Assembly: GCA_031841125.1 (NCBI GenBank)
Contig: CM063106.1
Coordinates: 8,742,001 to 8,806,000 of the forward strand
From: Acanthococcus lagerstroemiae
Taxonomy: Eukaryota > Arthropoda > Insecta > Hemiptera > Eriococcidae
Direction: 5' to 3'
DNA length: 64,000 nt
This document shows, piece after piece, positions 24,627 to 36,235 of the stretch; within the stretch, counting starts at the first letter, position 1; every line of letters begins with the position of its first letter. The notes below the pieces were generated by a model. It made no database searches and had not been told where the DNA came from. It worked only from the letters and a program-made list of their open reading frames with translations. Both the position numbers and the translations under genes were made by a program.

Positions 24627-25744
24627 TGTGGTGGGACGTATGGCGATGCACGCATGCCAAAGTGGCCCCTATGACACCGCACCCCCGGCCACAGGAACTA
24701 CCCTTTCGAGCATCGCGTCAGTGACCGGAGGGACGCCTTGGGGCCGGGCCCGAGCCCCCATTTCTACGTGCCGGAACGGTGCGCGCGTCCTACCAGGGCC
24801 ACCATGGGGTTCCCTACTGACCGAGGTCCGCACTCCCAGAGCGCTCGCCTGGAAATTTCAGGTCCCCCACGGCCGGACGCGCTGCCTCTCTTCACTCACC
24901 CCTCACCTCCTCGTCTTGGTCCGTGTGTCGACGCAGGCAGGTGGTGGCGACGGGTGAGCCCTGCCGGTGGGTCCGCAGTGCAGCTGCAGCAGCTCTTCTC
25001 TAGGATGGTACAGAGTTCACCTCCTGATCGATGGTGTGGGCCGAGCTTGATGAATCGCCGCCCTCTGTCTCGACCACTCCGTCTCCATCTTCTTCTTCAT
25101 GATGGCCGAGACAAAGGCCGACACCCGGTTCCAGCTGCTTCCGTTCTTCATCATTTCCGGAACCAGGGTGTCCGGCGCGAGACGGCTGATCACGCCGACG
25201 TCGTCGTCCTCCTCTTCATCGTCGCCGCCGAGATCGATCGCTGTTGTGGCCGTCCCGCGCCTCTCCTGCTCCCAGGCCTCACACTCGAACAGGGTGTGCC
25301 AAGGTGTGTCCTCCGCCCCTCGATCACAGTGCGCGCACACGGGGCTCGGCGCTATCGACATCCGATATAGGTACGTGCCGAAACACCCGTGGCCGCTCAG
25401 TACTTGGGTAAGGTGGAAGTTAAGCGCTCCGTGCGTTCTTCCTACCCATCTGTCGAGGTCGCGTATCAGCGCTCGGGTCCACTCGCCCTTGGTCGAATGG
25501 GCGAGCGCGTCCTTCCACTTCCGAAGCGTGTCCTGCTGGATGACTCGCTTGACCCGAAGTGCCTCCCGTTTCGTCTTCGCTTTCTTCTTCGCACCGTATA
25601 CCGCCGCAATTTCGCCGACCTTGAGTTCGATCGGCGGTATACGCGCTAACACGCCTACTGCATCCGAAGAAACAGTGCGGTACGCACTGACACACCTTAT
25701 CGCGGCTTTTCGCTGGATCTTCTCCATCTCCGCTCTCCTGTATG
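24627..25744 (-). mobile_element. R1-like LINE, 5' truncated, with 16-bp target duplication
   Basis: A minus-strand non-LTR retrotransposon insert. It is flanked by a perfect 16-bp direct repeat, AGCGGTTGCGAAGATG, at 24611-24626 and 25745-25760. It contains the last part of ORF2 and a 3' untranslated region of about 390 bp (25016-24627) with no poly-A tail. TSDs of 14-16 bp and a tail without poly-A fit R1-clade elements, though the clade is inferred. The end sequence recurs at 5066, 35920 and 36186. Confidence 0.85.
25017..25744 (-). CDS. R1-like LINE ORF2 C-terminal part (reverse transcriptase protein)
   Basis: About 240 codons of uninterrupted minus-strand frame, the C-terminal end of a non-LTR retrotransposon ORF2 protein. 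It has the thumb-region block RKAAIRCVSAYRTVSSDAVG...LARIPPIEL typical of R1/jockey-group proteins. It then has a CCHC zinc knuckle, CAHCDRGAEDTPWHTLFEC, which follows reverse transcriptase in this group, and an acidic run GGDDEEEDDD near the end. The endonuclease and catalytic RT domains are missing through 5' truncation, so it cannot move itself. The intact frame and clean target duplication suggest a fairly recent insertion. Plus-strand frames across it are shadows. Confidence 0.85.
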
Positions 25745-25760
25745 AGCGGTTGCGAAGATG

Positions 25761-26061
25761 ACATTGAAGTAAAAATTTCAATTTTAATTTAACTTTATTT
25801 TTTTCTAAAAGTAAGTATAGTACGAAAATAAAACAGTTGTAAGGAAATCAGAATTTTTCTTTGTAAAATTAGGATGCAAAGATTCCAGCTCAAGATTAAA
25901 TGAGAATATTAGAAAATACTATTCGGAATCCGCGAACAAGATTGCAAAATTTGATATGTTGTTCTCTTGATTCTCGAGGTCGATTCAATTTTTCCCATCT
26001 CAAGTTATGTTCCGACTTATTGAAGCGGAAAAAAATCAAGTTCTCGCCACGATTCTGTACT
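25761..26061. other. Intron spacer
   Basis: AT-rich; nothing recognised. Confidence 0.5.
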
Positions 26062-26069
26062 TCTGTTAT

Positions 26070-26359
26070 CAGAGACGAAACTTGACTTTCAGTTTGGGGG
26101 TGGGGGGAATAAACATTTGCCGATGCCGACAAATACTTTTTGAAAACTAAGAATTCGCCGACAAAATTCGTAAAAATTTGAAAATTTGCCGGTTTTTCAA
26201 TCAAAATATTTTCTAATTGAAAAAAAAAAAAAATGAACAAACAAACAAACGTTCTTAAAAAATGAAAAACTCAAATGAACAGTTTCAAAATTTGCCGACT
26301 GCCAAATTTTTGGGGTGGGGTGTCAACGCTCCACACCCCACAGTTTTTTTTTGTCCCTG
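26070..26359. mobile_element. hAT-type MITE, family 1 (290 bp)
   Basis: Starts CAGAGACGAAAC and ends TTTGTCCCTG, with an 8-bp target duplication matching at 7 of 8 bases (TCTGTTAT 26062-26069, CCTGTTAT 26360-26367). The same family lies reversed at 62272-62555, sharing the TTTGCCGACTGCCAAAT and TTCGCCGACAAAAT segments along its length. Confidence 0.8.
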
Positions 26360-26367
26360 CCTGTTAT

Positions 26368-26854
26368 CGCAGTTTGGGGAAAGCAATGGCAAACTACCCA
26401 AACTAATCTGCTAAGAAAGTCGCGCGTCAGAACCGAAGGACTGATGATGATATAAGCTTTCTAAAAATATACTTACGTGAAGAGAAATTTTTCCATTCAA
26501 AATTAAAGAAATTGAGTAAACTGTAGAATGAAATTTGAATGTCAAGGATCAAAGTTAAGGTTCACTACAAAAATTTGATGCAGTGATTGAAATCAGTGAC
26601 TAAAAACCTTAATAATTTACACTTTTTCTTCATCCCTTTTTCAATCGAGTGGAGTTAGCCCATTTTAATTTGTCTTTGAACCCACTGCGAGGCGACGGAG
26701 GAGAAAATTCAGTCTTTTCATAGATGTGTATTCCATTTGACATTCTCAACGATGTGTAGGTACATATAAATAATTCCAAATTCAAAAGCAAAAGAATTCG
26801 AATTTTCCATTATGAAGTTTGGGTTTTAAGCGGTTGAGCGTAAAATCTGATTGG
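26368..26854. other. Intron spacer with SINE-like fragment
   Basis: 26370-26425 carries GGGAAAGCAATGGCAAACTA and GCTAAGAAAGTCGCG, also found (reversed) in the SINE at 59186-59690, so it is a decayed fragment of that family. The rest is featureless. Confidence 0.5.
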
Positions 26855-26862
26855 ATACCTAT

Positions 26863-27223
26863 CAATGGTGGCAGGTGTAGCAAGTTGCTACACCCCAAAA
26901 CAGCTTGCTACACCTCGGAAAAACGTTTGCTGCACCCCGAAAAATCTCCCTTTCTTTAGAACTTTTTAATCCAAAATCATCTTCATCTAAGAGGATGGAG
27001 TACAGACAGGTCTTGCAGTTGTAGTAAAATAAGTAGAGAATTTTTGCGTCGAAGAACAACTTTTCTTCCTTTTTTTGGGGGGGGGGGGAGGAGTGATTTT
27101 GGTGATAGGAGCCTCTGAAATTACCTTGAAATTTTTGCTACATCTCGAAAAATCATCAATTTTTTATTCTCGTCAAAATGGGGTTTTGCTACACCTCAAA
27201 CAAAATCTATGCTGCCACCGCTG
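26863..27223. mobile_element. hAT-type MITE, family 2 (361 bp)
   Basis: Ends CAATGGTGGCAG and CTGCCACCGCTG with a perfect 8-bp target duplication ATACCTAT (26855-26862, 27224-27231). The inside repeats GCTACACCC/GCTACACCTC words in alternating orientation and includes an 11-base G run. Confidence 0.85.
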
Positions 27224-27231
27224 ATACCTAT

Positions 27232-28470
27232 TCTTAGTAAATGACCCAAAAAACTGTTTGTTTTTGTATTTTCAGTCGATTTTGCCTCCTCTCAATACTG
27301 AAATTTCAGTTTTAGGGACTGAAATCAGGATCTGATCGGAAATCTATTACAGTCTTCGAAATCAATGATCCAAAAAGGTTTTTTTAAATATTTTGTTCGA
27401 TTTTTGAAACGAAGCCGCTTTCATCAGCTTGAAGCATAAAATTTTTATTTTGGAGCCTAAATCTGGGGTAGATCAAACATCTGTCTCTATCTAATATTTA
27501 GCGACGCAAATAAAACAAACAATTTCGATAAATTGTTCGATATCTTTTCCTTAGGAAGTGTAGGGTGGACTCGTAGCCCCTGTTCAGGAAAGAACGGATT
27601 TTTTGATCTTCCAAGAAACAGAATTTTGGCGTTTCAAGATCCTGCTTGGTCGTCCCCTTCTTAGCTGCCTATATCCAAATGTATAGTGTATTATTGGAGA
27701 GTAAAGTTATTCTCGGTTGTTTTGATATTTCGATTGTACCTAGGGATTGGGTGCGGATCAGATCGGATCGCATAGGAGGAGTTGATAGTCCTTTTTTCGT
27801 GCACTAAAGAGCGAATGGAGAGCGAATAAAAGGAAATTTGCTGACCGAGAAAGAATCAAGGAACGAATGAATCAAGCTAATGAACACTGGAAAGAGCGAA
27901 TGAGGAGTTTGGTGAAACATTGTTCAGCAGGAGTGAATCGATGAATGTATTAATGAAATCTCTGAAAACCAGGGTTGGCATGTTTTAAAACAATGAAAAA
28001 AGAAAGATCATTGTTTTAAAACGTGTTTCTTAACCAGGTTTTTTGTGGTTTTTTTTTTTTCACTTTCTTTGAGATTTTCTCACCCAGTACATATAGGGAC
28101 CAAAATAGTTTGTCAAGTACAAATAAATTTCAGAATTTTACGTAAAAATTTACAGAATAATTTGAGATTAGTGATAATTATTAATACATTTGTTGGCCTA
28201 ACGTCGGGTATTCTTGCTAACAGTAACTCACTGTGTGAAGATTTAATCGGATCGGATCGTATTCAAAAATAATGCACTCCCAATCCCTGATTGTACCGTC
28301 ACTCGGCTTCTGAATGTCACCCTCCCTCACCCATCCACTCGTCTTTGTCAGGATTCGATTTCCAACAGAAAAGAATCGGAAAAAAAGTTTATCAGATTTT
28401 TGAACTGGGAACTGTCCCTTCATAATTTCCTTTCGAAGTCTGTGGCTGAAGCAGACTTGAACATTTCACT
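27232..28470. other. Intron spacer
   Basis: AT-rich, no gene. GAGCGAATGGAGAGCGAAT-type short repeats lie at about 27809-27900. Confidence 0.5.
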
Positions 28471-28636
28471 AGAGCACCTGAAAACATCCGAGTAATACGT
28501 ACGCCATATTTTATCTTTCGTGCCCGATGATTCGAAATTCACTACGCGAAACGTTCCGCGTATCGAATTGCGAATCATCGGGCGCCAAAATGATGGAAAA
28601 TGGCGGATGTCAATACTGGATGTTTTCAGGTGCTCT
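28471..28636. mobile_element. Short palindromic MITE with CACCTG ends
   Basis: Nearly the whole 166 bp folds on itself: AGAGCACCTGAAAACATCC at the left pairs with GGATGTTTTCAGGTGCTCT at the right, around a centre containing ACGTTCCGCGTA. Same family as 44740-44907. Both ends carry a CACCTG E-box. Imperfect 8-bp flank repeats (CATTTCAC/AATTTCAG) hint at a Mutator-like target duplication. Confidence 0.8.
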
Positions 28637-28928
28637 AATTTCAGAGCTCTAGCTCGCAAGTTTTTCTTTTTTCGGGGGAGGGTGGGTCGGAGGAAAAAAA
28701 TGCCTTTAAAATACAAAGAATGTCTGTCGGAACCTGAAAGAAAGTCTTTACTTCCCCAGTTTTGTCGGCTAGTTACTATAGAAGTTGCCGAGTGTCTTCT
28801 TGTCGAACGACATCGGGGGTGATATCCTTCTCATTGCAAAGGCCCTAAATATCATTCTTGTGTGCGCTTCAGCAGTTCAGCCTTTGAAATTCGACAGCAG
28901 AGGTATGTGGGTGTGCCCCTGCCGTATA

Positions 28929-28959
28929 CAAGAAACAGAGAGTGAGAGTGAGTGAGTGA

Positions 28960-28998
<39 letters not shown>
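28929..28998. repeat. GA/GT microsatellite (GAGA-type)
   Basis: A run of GAGAGT, GAGT, GT and then pure GA units. GAGA tracts are bound by GAGA factor/CLAMP-type proteins near insect promoters. It lies about 100-300 bp upstream of the CpG-rich block that may be an internal promoter. Confidence 0.9.
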
Positions 28999-29089
28999 CA
29001 CTCAACTGAAATGTAGGTTTTCATTTCGCTAATAATTCTTCAAGAAGGAGGGGGAAAAAGGAAAAAAAAGAAATATCAATTGAGAAGAC

Positions 29090-29253
29090 ACCGTTTTATC
29101 GCCACTGCGCCGCGCCGCGTCGCGTCGAGTCGGGTCGAGCGTCGAGCTCTTGCTCGATTCGGCAATAAAAACCGAAAATAAGAAATTAATTTACGTTCTC
29201 GTTTTCGTTCTCGACGGAGCCCGCCGAATTGTGCGATGAGAGAAAGTGGAGAG
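29090..29253 (+). promoter_or_regulatory. zfh1: Candidate internal zfh1 promoter
   Basis: Abrupt CpG-rich block (GCGCCGCGCCGCGTCGCGTC near 29107) just downstream of the GAGA tract, inside the large intron, followed by a small ATG exon with a usable donor. The CpG-retaining, TAATTA-containing sequence continues to about 29650. Drosophila zfh1 is known to have alternative promoters giving long and short proteins. That this block plays the same role is inference. Confidence 0.4.
29236..29253 (+). CDS. zfh1: Candidate first exon of a short zfh1 isoform (MRESGE)
   Basis: ATG at 29236 opens six codons, MRESGE, ending at GAG|GTGCGT. The exon ends in phase 0 and the finger-3 exon at 52014 also starts in phase 0, so the join stays in frame and gives a protein starting MRESGE then SCKVCKKTF. 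That protein would lack fingers 1 and 2. Too short to support by composition; the case rests on phase, position and the CpG-rich surroundings. Confidence 0.3.
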
Positions 29254-31039
29254 GTGCGTATATAGGTTTTCCCTCTGTGTAAAAAGCCTCGCTGACGCCA
29301 TACAAATGCACTCGCCGTGTTTATCTTCTTGCTTACCGATTTCCGCGCGCGTCTCGCTCAGCCAATCACGCTGTTCCTCCAGCAGTCACGACAAATTATT
29401 TAGTAAATTACAATCCTTTTTGTATCGTCGGAAATTTCGTTGGGTTTTTCAAGCTTCTCTCGTCGTACTCGTATTTCTTCTGTTTGCCGCACTTAATTAC
29501 GTGAAACTAATTTGGTATAATTCGTTTAAGCGGCTCGTTTCCGAAATGCTAGATTGCGGCTGTGAGCGGCCCGCGAAGCGTGGTGACTTTTACACGCGTA
29601 ATCTATACGCGTTCGACCGCTCCTTAATCCGGAATATGGTATAGAAAATTCCGCTCCGGCTTCTTCGTTATCGCGTGCCAATCTTATCGGTTGGAAGCGG
29701 AATTGGATAAACTGTTTTGTTTCTGCGCCTTTATCTTTCGGGTGGTCTGTGAGAAAGATGTTTCACACGTTCGTCGCGATGTAATTTAAACATTTTCGAC
29801 GCCTCGTCATTGGGAGATCTTGAAACAAATGACACGCCCTCCTGATGTTCGGGTACTGATAAATTTCACCGGAACCTGAAGATAACCTAAATGCCCGATC
29901 CGAACCGTGAAAAAAAAATGGGAAGAGTGAAATCGAAACACGATCGCGTCTAATATATTGACTGGTCGGTCAGACTTTGAACCTCCCGGATGCTAATTAG
30001 TACGGATAGATACGAACAAATTTATCAACATCGTAATGTGTTATCAGTTGGGGTGGTTACAGATTTGTTTGTTTTGGAGCTGCCAGTGTTTTCCCTCATC
30101 AGAGCTTATTAACCGCTTACTGATACGTGCAGTCAACAGAATTTCCAGCATAGTCAACGTCTGCAATTCGTAGAATTTGGTGATTTTATTAGGTCATCTC
30201 AGCCACGGTTTTCGAAACAACGCTGCGCAGTAAGATTCGTCATTTGAACCGTCAGTTTTTCATTTTTTTCTCCTTATAGCCGTCTTACAGCAACCTTACG
30301 GCCAGTTACATGAAGGGAGCATTGTACACAACTCGAAAAGAAGAATAAAAATAATTGAATAAATGATTAAAATAAAGTAAACCGAAGCAAATAAGTAAAA
30401 TAAAACAAAAGGAGGGTAAAGTAGTGTTGAAAGTATAAGTCTTCAGAAACGGCAACAGACCAAACTAGCCCACTTCCTACCCTGACACCCCCCCCCGGAT
30501 GCTCCCTCTTCTTGCCCCAATCCCCTTACACTGATCATATACCTCCGGAGTATACCTGCAAATTCTTTTCTTGTGTCCTTTCTCAAGATATCTTATTTTA
30601 TCTTATTTTCCCCTCCCGTTTAGCGAATTCATCATATTGCTTGACAGTTTGACTAACAGGGACCTTGAGATAAGATGGGTGGAGGGGAGGACAAGAATGT
30701 TCGCCTTCCGCAATGACGGAATCGGGGAACATCTAGAGATCGAAGAGCTAAAAATAAATTGACGACTTTTGTTTGGTACTTCATATAACCTATTTTTACG
30801 TTTTCCAAGCGAGAGCAGATCAATCCTGACGAGGGGGGATACCCGGGGCCCGGACTGTCAGGGGGTCTGATGTTTATAAAACACCTGAATTTCAACGCTT
30901 ACGGCTACATCATACTGTACATCAAATTAGCAATCACTCCTTACCATCAAAGAAACCTCGTACCCCCCAGCTTATAATTTTCTCCCATCTGACAAGAGAA
31001 CAAAATGCACTGGAAGGAGAGGGGGTCCGTGGAAATTCC
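29254..31039. other. Intron: CpG-retaining block, then plain spacer
   Basis: 29254-29660 is CpG-retaining and rich in TAATTA/ATTAATT-type cores (ACTTAATTACGTGAAACTAA near 29499), with a 132-codon open frame lacking known motifs. It reads better as a regulatory block than as coding. Beyond 29800 it is AT-rich with a C run near 30487. Confidence 0.4.
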
Positions 31040-31047
31040 CCCCGGCC

Positions 31048-31312
31048 CATGGGCGTAGCCGGAGAGGGGCAAGGGGGAAAATTTCCCTCCCCCTGGATTT
31101 TGAAAAAAATTATGTTCCAGTGCTCACAAAGATTATTTTCGAATATTTAAAGCCAACTGAATAAAATTCACAGAAAATAGGATGTGTCTAGAGGCCTACA
31201 CGCTAGAAAACGAAAATGTGTGACCGCCACACTGATAGCAAAGCAGCGACTTGCACCTGCACAAATTCTATCTTTTTGCCCCCTCCTGGAAAAAGTTCTA
31301 GCTACGCCCATG
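31048..31312. mobile_element. hAT-type MITE, family 3 (265 bp)
   Basis: Ends CATGGGCGTAGC and GCTACGCCCATG, with an 8-bp target duplication matching 7 of 8 (CCCCGGCC 31040-31047, CCCAGGCC 31313-31320). Confidence 0.75.
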
Positions 31313-31320
31313 CCCAGGCC

Positions 31321-33859
31321 CTCTTTTTCTCTCTACTGAGCTGGAACAGATTAGGCGTATGAATAGTTGGAAACTTTCTCGGTGGACTAGTTCAGTTCAG
31401 ATGATTTGGGCCGGTCTATTGGCTGGAAGAGAGATGGGGCGAGGATGTATAGTGAAGGTATAAAGAAACTGAAACGTTCATTCTTCGGATAGCTTTTAAG
31501 ATCCGAATTCGCCCGCATAATTACTTACAAGTCACTTTTTTCTTGTAAACCTGAAAAGCTCTTGCTCCAGTGATACGCTCCTTTAAGTTCTTTTTCTTCG
31601 CTCAAGTTAGACATTTATGGAATTTCCAACTAACGATACCCACCGAGTTCGGTTGAATTTTCAATATGTCGCTAGTATGTAGTCCTGTTACAGTGGCATT
31701 GCTGAAGACCAATTTCAAAGAGGTGGGGAGGAAGATTTCATGTAAAAGAAAGGTTTAAACATTTTCCCATTTGTATAGGCCGAAGACTTTTTACAGCCTG
31801 TTCTTTTAAAATTCAAAAGTTTCGGTGGTGGAAGTGTTGAGATAATTGTACGTTAGTGTTTCTAAAATTATCATGCGTACATGAAGATTAGTGTCCCACT
31901 GCCCCGTAGGTAGTTTTGAAAAATGTTAAAATTGAGATGATAGATGATTCTTGACCCCTTTCCATGGTGGTAGTCGTTTACTTCATTACGGGGAATGTCA
32001 ACTATTCCCCCCCCCCATACTCTTAACTTTTGTTGAATAAATGAATTTCTGATCCGAACACTCTATTTTTTATTTTATTTTGTTGAAGAAAAGCGAAATT
32101 CTGTTTCCTAGTCGAATGCTCCGTCCCATCGATTTTGGTTTGCTTGGAAAATTCGCCTCAACCACTCCCCCCCCCCCCCTAATTATTGCAACCAATATTT
32201 CCATTTTCCCTCAGATTATTTATTCGTCACTCGAAACTATTAATGATTGATTTTTTAGAATTTTTCTAACAATAATAACCCACGCTTCATCGACCTGGAA
32301 GTTTAACTTCAGGTTTGTACAGTGATTTCAATTTTTCTTTGAATATACATTTGTCGTAAAATTTTCATTACTGTAATCAGCGAGGTGATCGCTTATTTTA
32401 TTATGAAGAGGGGGAGGGGTAAATGACCGAGGATTCTATCTAATAACTTTTCAGTAGTTGAAATGAAACTTTTGGCTTCTGTGTAAAATATTTTCCAATT
32501 TTTGGTGGTCGTAGTTCATTTTTCGGATTTTAAAAGCACATGACATATCGCTTCACGCGTTGTGACCCATCACCCCAACTTGGAACGAAATGTTACGAAA
32601 AATCTTGTCATAGGGGGGGGGGATTATAAGGAATGATTCTATGTGTTACGGTCGTTAACATTTTGTGGTGGATGAATATCGAATATTGGAAAAAATTTTC
32701 TAAACTGTTTCATTCCAAAAATATCGAAGAATATGTGAAGTTTGTGACATGTTGCCTCAGTCTTCCCTAAATTCTTGTACCTGCGCTGGTTTTCAGAGTT
32801 TTTACGAAGGAAAAATTTTATTGCATTCACTTTTTTATAATTCTTATGACTAGTTTCTTGACAATGTAGCCAATCAGCGAATAGTATTCTGTTTTGTGCT
32901 CTGATTTGTCGGTACAGCACGTTGATCGAGTTTACTGAGCGACTGTTGTATTCACATTCTGTTAGCATATAGTATGTCCTAATGTCACTATGCCGTGTTG
33001 TTTTTTTAATTTCACAGAGTATAGAGCGTTATAGTTCGGAAATCGAATAGAGCGATAAGAGATGTGTAGAAGGAACTTGAAAGACTCGTTAAAAACATCA
33101 GGATCGATTTTTTTTTTCATTTTGTTTCATCAGCTGTTGCGCCGCCCACCTATTAAAATCACGTTTTCTTTGTTGAATTTGTTGTTATCACAGTGGATTT
33201 GTAGTAGTTTGTTGGCACATTTTTTTAGGACTCAACCGTTGTTTTCTTCGGTGTTTACCTCCAGATGTCTGAGAAAATGGAATATTTATATAATATGTAC
33301 TTTACTTGAAGTACTTTTTTTTTTTTTTTTTAATTTTTATTGCATCATTCTATGAAGTTAAGCCTCAAGTAATGAGCCAACTATAAAGAACTTTATGTTA
33401 GTAAAATGTATTACATATCAAGATCCCTTTTCATCATCAGTCAACATTCTAAAGCATTCTACAATGGCGTGAACTTGAATCACTCGATGTTCTCGAAATT
33501 CGGAATTCAAAATTCAGAGCAATAGGTAAGAAAGTGAAGAGTCCGACCGCTGCAAGGAAGGACATTTTTACATGGATATGTCGTCCAGGAGACAGGAGAC
33601 TGCGTTGACCCTCATACCCGCATTCCAATGCCTGATGTAGTCCTCCATTCTCGGCTTTGATCGGCATTCTCCATGTTGGCCGGTCGAAACGTGATAGAAC
33701 GAATGACTGCGTAAAGAGGAATACGCGACCGCATCACAATGGTAACGTTTTTCTGCGGAATGTTTTTTGCGGAGCGTTTTCCGCCGAAATTTTTCCCTTA
33801 CGTGGCGATCCATTAGACATATCCATGTCAAAAACCTTCTTGCATTAAGTTAATAGCAT
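31321..33859. other. Intron spacer with C/G homopolymers
   Basis: No gene. Long C or G runs near 32009-32017, 32166-32178 and 32612-32621 and a T run near 33316. A 13-base inverted pair ACATGGATATGTC (33569, 33817) has no further arm similarity. Confidence 0.5.
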
Positions 33860-35050
33860 AAAGCTTCTTTTTGATTTAACTTCGTCCTAAGCTATGCGTA
33901 AATACTTACTTTCCTTAACAAAGCTAATTATACTATTTCCTTTTTGTCACAAAATATATGTTCGGGATTCAGTTAGTAATGCCGCTACTTCGTGCTGCGA
34001 ACTTTTTAATTCTGAGTAGTGCAGTTGGAAAATCTTAAAAACGTTTCGTACGTTATCACCTACTTTCGAGGGTTATTATTATTTTTTCAACACTATACGT
34101 TTCTTCATTATTACCAGTCGTCAGAGTACTTAGAGAAAGGAAAGGAAAGGGAAAAAAATAGTAGAATAAGAAAAAAAAAATTGTAACGTGTTTCTTTTTT
34201 TCTTTCTGCATCTCTTGCCTTCTCTCTTGCTCGGGTCTTATATGTATATGTATCGGCGACGTTCTCTGTCGTGTCCTTATATCCCACGAATCCCCACGTT
34301 GAAGATGATACATATATAAAGTTAATTCGTCAACATGACGAGTGTTCCAACGTGTGTCGAGACGTCATTTTTATTTTATTATTTTCGAGAGCGCGCATCG
34401 AGGTGGGTACGGGGTTCCGTCCTCGGCGGTGGGTAATGCGCGAGGAGGCGTCAATGCCGAGAGACAAGCGGAGGAAAAGGTACCTACGGTGTAGTTCATC
34501 TAAATGTAAGTATATATCGAGTACGCGACCGTGTATTCCGTATTTTACGATGGTCGTTCCCACGATATCTTATACCAGATGTACCGATGTACGTTGCACC
34601 TCCTGTACCAATAGATTTTTCAGTGACGTCATAGTAATTAACCCTTTCGTTAGAATTTCTCGCCTCTCGCATACGGACAATTACCGATGTGTGTATTTAT
34701 TTATACGGTGTCGATGTGTACCGCTTTCGGTGCACATATGCGTTTCGAGAACATATTATATATCGGGGTATAAGTGTGAATGTTTCCTTTCCTCTGTGCC
34801 CCCCCCGAATCACACTCGCATTTGCGGAGTAATTAGGTGCGCGTAGATGTACTCCGGGTACATTCTAGGAAAGTACGAGTGTTTTGGTAATAAATTTGGG
34901 AAAAGAATTGTCTGGCTTTAGACCTCGATGCGAGAAATGATGTACGTGAAAGCGCGAGAACCTGTTACATATAACGTTATCTCCGATCGTGGGTATCGGC
35001 CCTTGGAGATCGGGTGTTCGTTTACGGTGGGTGGAAACCAGGCCGGTCCC
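33860..35050. promoter_or_regulatory. CpG-retaining intronic block with CRE
   Basis: Repeat-poor, CpG-rich for an intron, with a perfect CRE palindrome TGACGTCA at 34624-34631 next to TAATTA, and a second GACGTCA near 34360. A 191-codon open frame (34271-34846) has no known motif and starts at GTG. Candidate enhancer by composition only. Confidence 0.35.
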
Positions 35051-35464
35051 AGCTGTTGAGGTGTGCTATCTGCTGGCCAATGTTAGGAAAATACCTTACT
35101 TTGAGAATCAATGCGTTGAGATATAGTCTGGTGATTTCATATTAGAGTCTAACTGTGACACTAAGTGGAAGTGAGGTTGCAAGTTCTTAGGTGCTAATGT
35201 ACATTTCGTGGTAGTATAAAGCAGTCATATTCGAAGCCTTGATGACGGACTCCTTTTGGAACAATAAATATTTCGCGAAGTCCCGAAATAAGTCGAAGCC
35301 GGTGTGTTTGTTACTTTTATTGGAACGGGTACAAAAGAACTATGGTGAAATGCTTTTCAGAAAGAGCCCTTGAAGAGGCCTCAGATAGCCCTAGGGCTTC
35401 GTGGAGCACACTTTTTGAGAACCATCTTCTACGTACCTGTCGTGAATACGTATGTCTTCTTTAC

Positions 35465-35640
35465 GAAGTTCGAATGAGTCTTAACAAAGCCTGAATCCTT
35501 TTGAATGTGAGTTTAAACAGAGTCTAAATGATTCTTATCGGGGTGTGAATAAGCTCTGAAAGAGTTTGACTGAGTTAGAAAAGCATTATCGCTGTCCAAA
35601 AGGATCTTACCACAGTCTCAGTGAGTCGTAATGCAATACG
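35465..35640 (+). repeat. Degenerate ~20-bp repeat tract
   Basis: GAATGAGTCTTAACAAAG, GAGTTTAAACAGAGTCTAAA and similar units; same loose family as at 5180. Confidence 0.5.
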
Positions 35641-35919
35641 GAACGTACCGAAACGACTCATTTGGCGGGAGACTTTCTTTTGCCTACAGAAATTGTAAAT
35701 TTTTCCAACTGAAAACCAGATTTGCCAATTGACGAATTTTTTTAAAGTCAAAAGGAAAAGAATAGTGCTTTCGAAATTCTGTCAACTGGGGGTCAGTTTT
35801 ACTAAATTGGTCGACTCTGGAATACGTCTACAAAGAGTCCTTCCGATCATGATATGGATAGGTTTCACGGTAAGAATTATTAGAATTTCCTCTGTCCCGA
35901 TACCTTGAAGGGCGAATCA

Positions 35920-36235
35920 TAGGGCTTGTGGAGCACTGTTGCAAAGGTCAATTTGGCATGCGTGCATCGCCGTACAGCGTACACCCTCCCAATAGACTAG
36001 AATTTTGGCCAAGAGCTTCGCGAAACCGCATGTTACTAGGGGAGGAGATGCCGAGCCCAAATTTTCCGGCTCAGAATCCGGAATCTGTCGATTTTGCCAA
36101 GTTGATAGTCATACAAGAAAAAAAAAGTCTCTACATTTGCTGAGTAATTACCTACATTTGTCGGGTTTGCCGACTATGAATATGTATGGTGGGACGTATG
36201 GCGATGCACGCATGCCAAATTGGCCCCTGAGACAC
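35920..36235. mobile_element. Two LINE 3'-end copies, head-to-head
   Basis: 35920-35985 (plus) and 36186-36235 (minus) each match the 3' terminal ~55 bases of the R1-like LINE at 24627, forming an inverted pair (TTTGGCATGCGTGCATCGCC against GGCGATGCACGCATGCCAAA) with 200 bp between. Either two truncated insertions or a composite small element using the LINE tail as inverted ends. Confidence 0.65.

Noticed and set aside
25099..25761. Plus-strand open frames of up to 220 codons
   Set aside because: Shadows of the minus-strand LINE ORF2, which has the zinc knuckle and flanking target duplication.
29246..29644. 132-codon open frame with a hydrophobic segment
   Set aside because: It starts at GTG inside the putative alternative promoter and has no homology I recognise; a membrane-like stretch alone is weak evidence.
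33565..33832. MITE suggested by inverted ACATGGATATGTC words
   Set aside because: The 13-base match does not extend and no flanking duplication was found.
34271..34846. 191-codon plus-strand open frame
   Set aside because: It starts at GTG, has no recognisable motif, is rich in Arg/Cys/Ser as expected from CpG-rich random sequence, and lies in a likely regulatory block.
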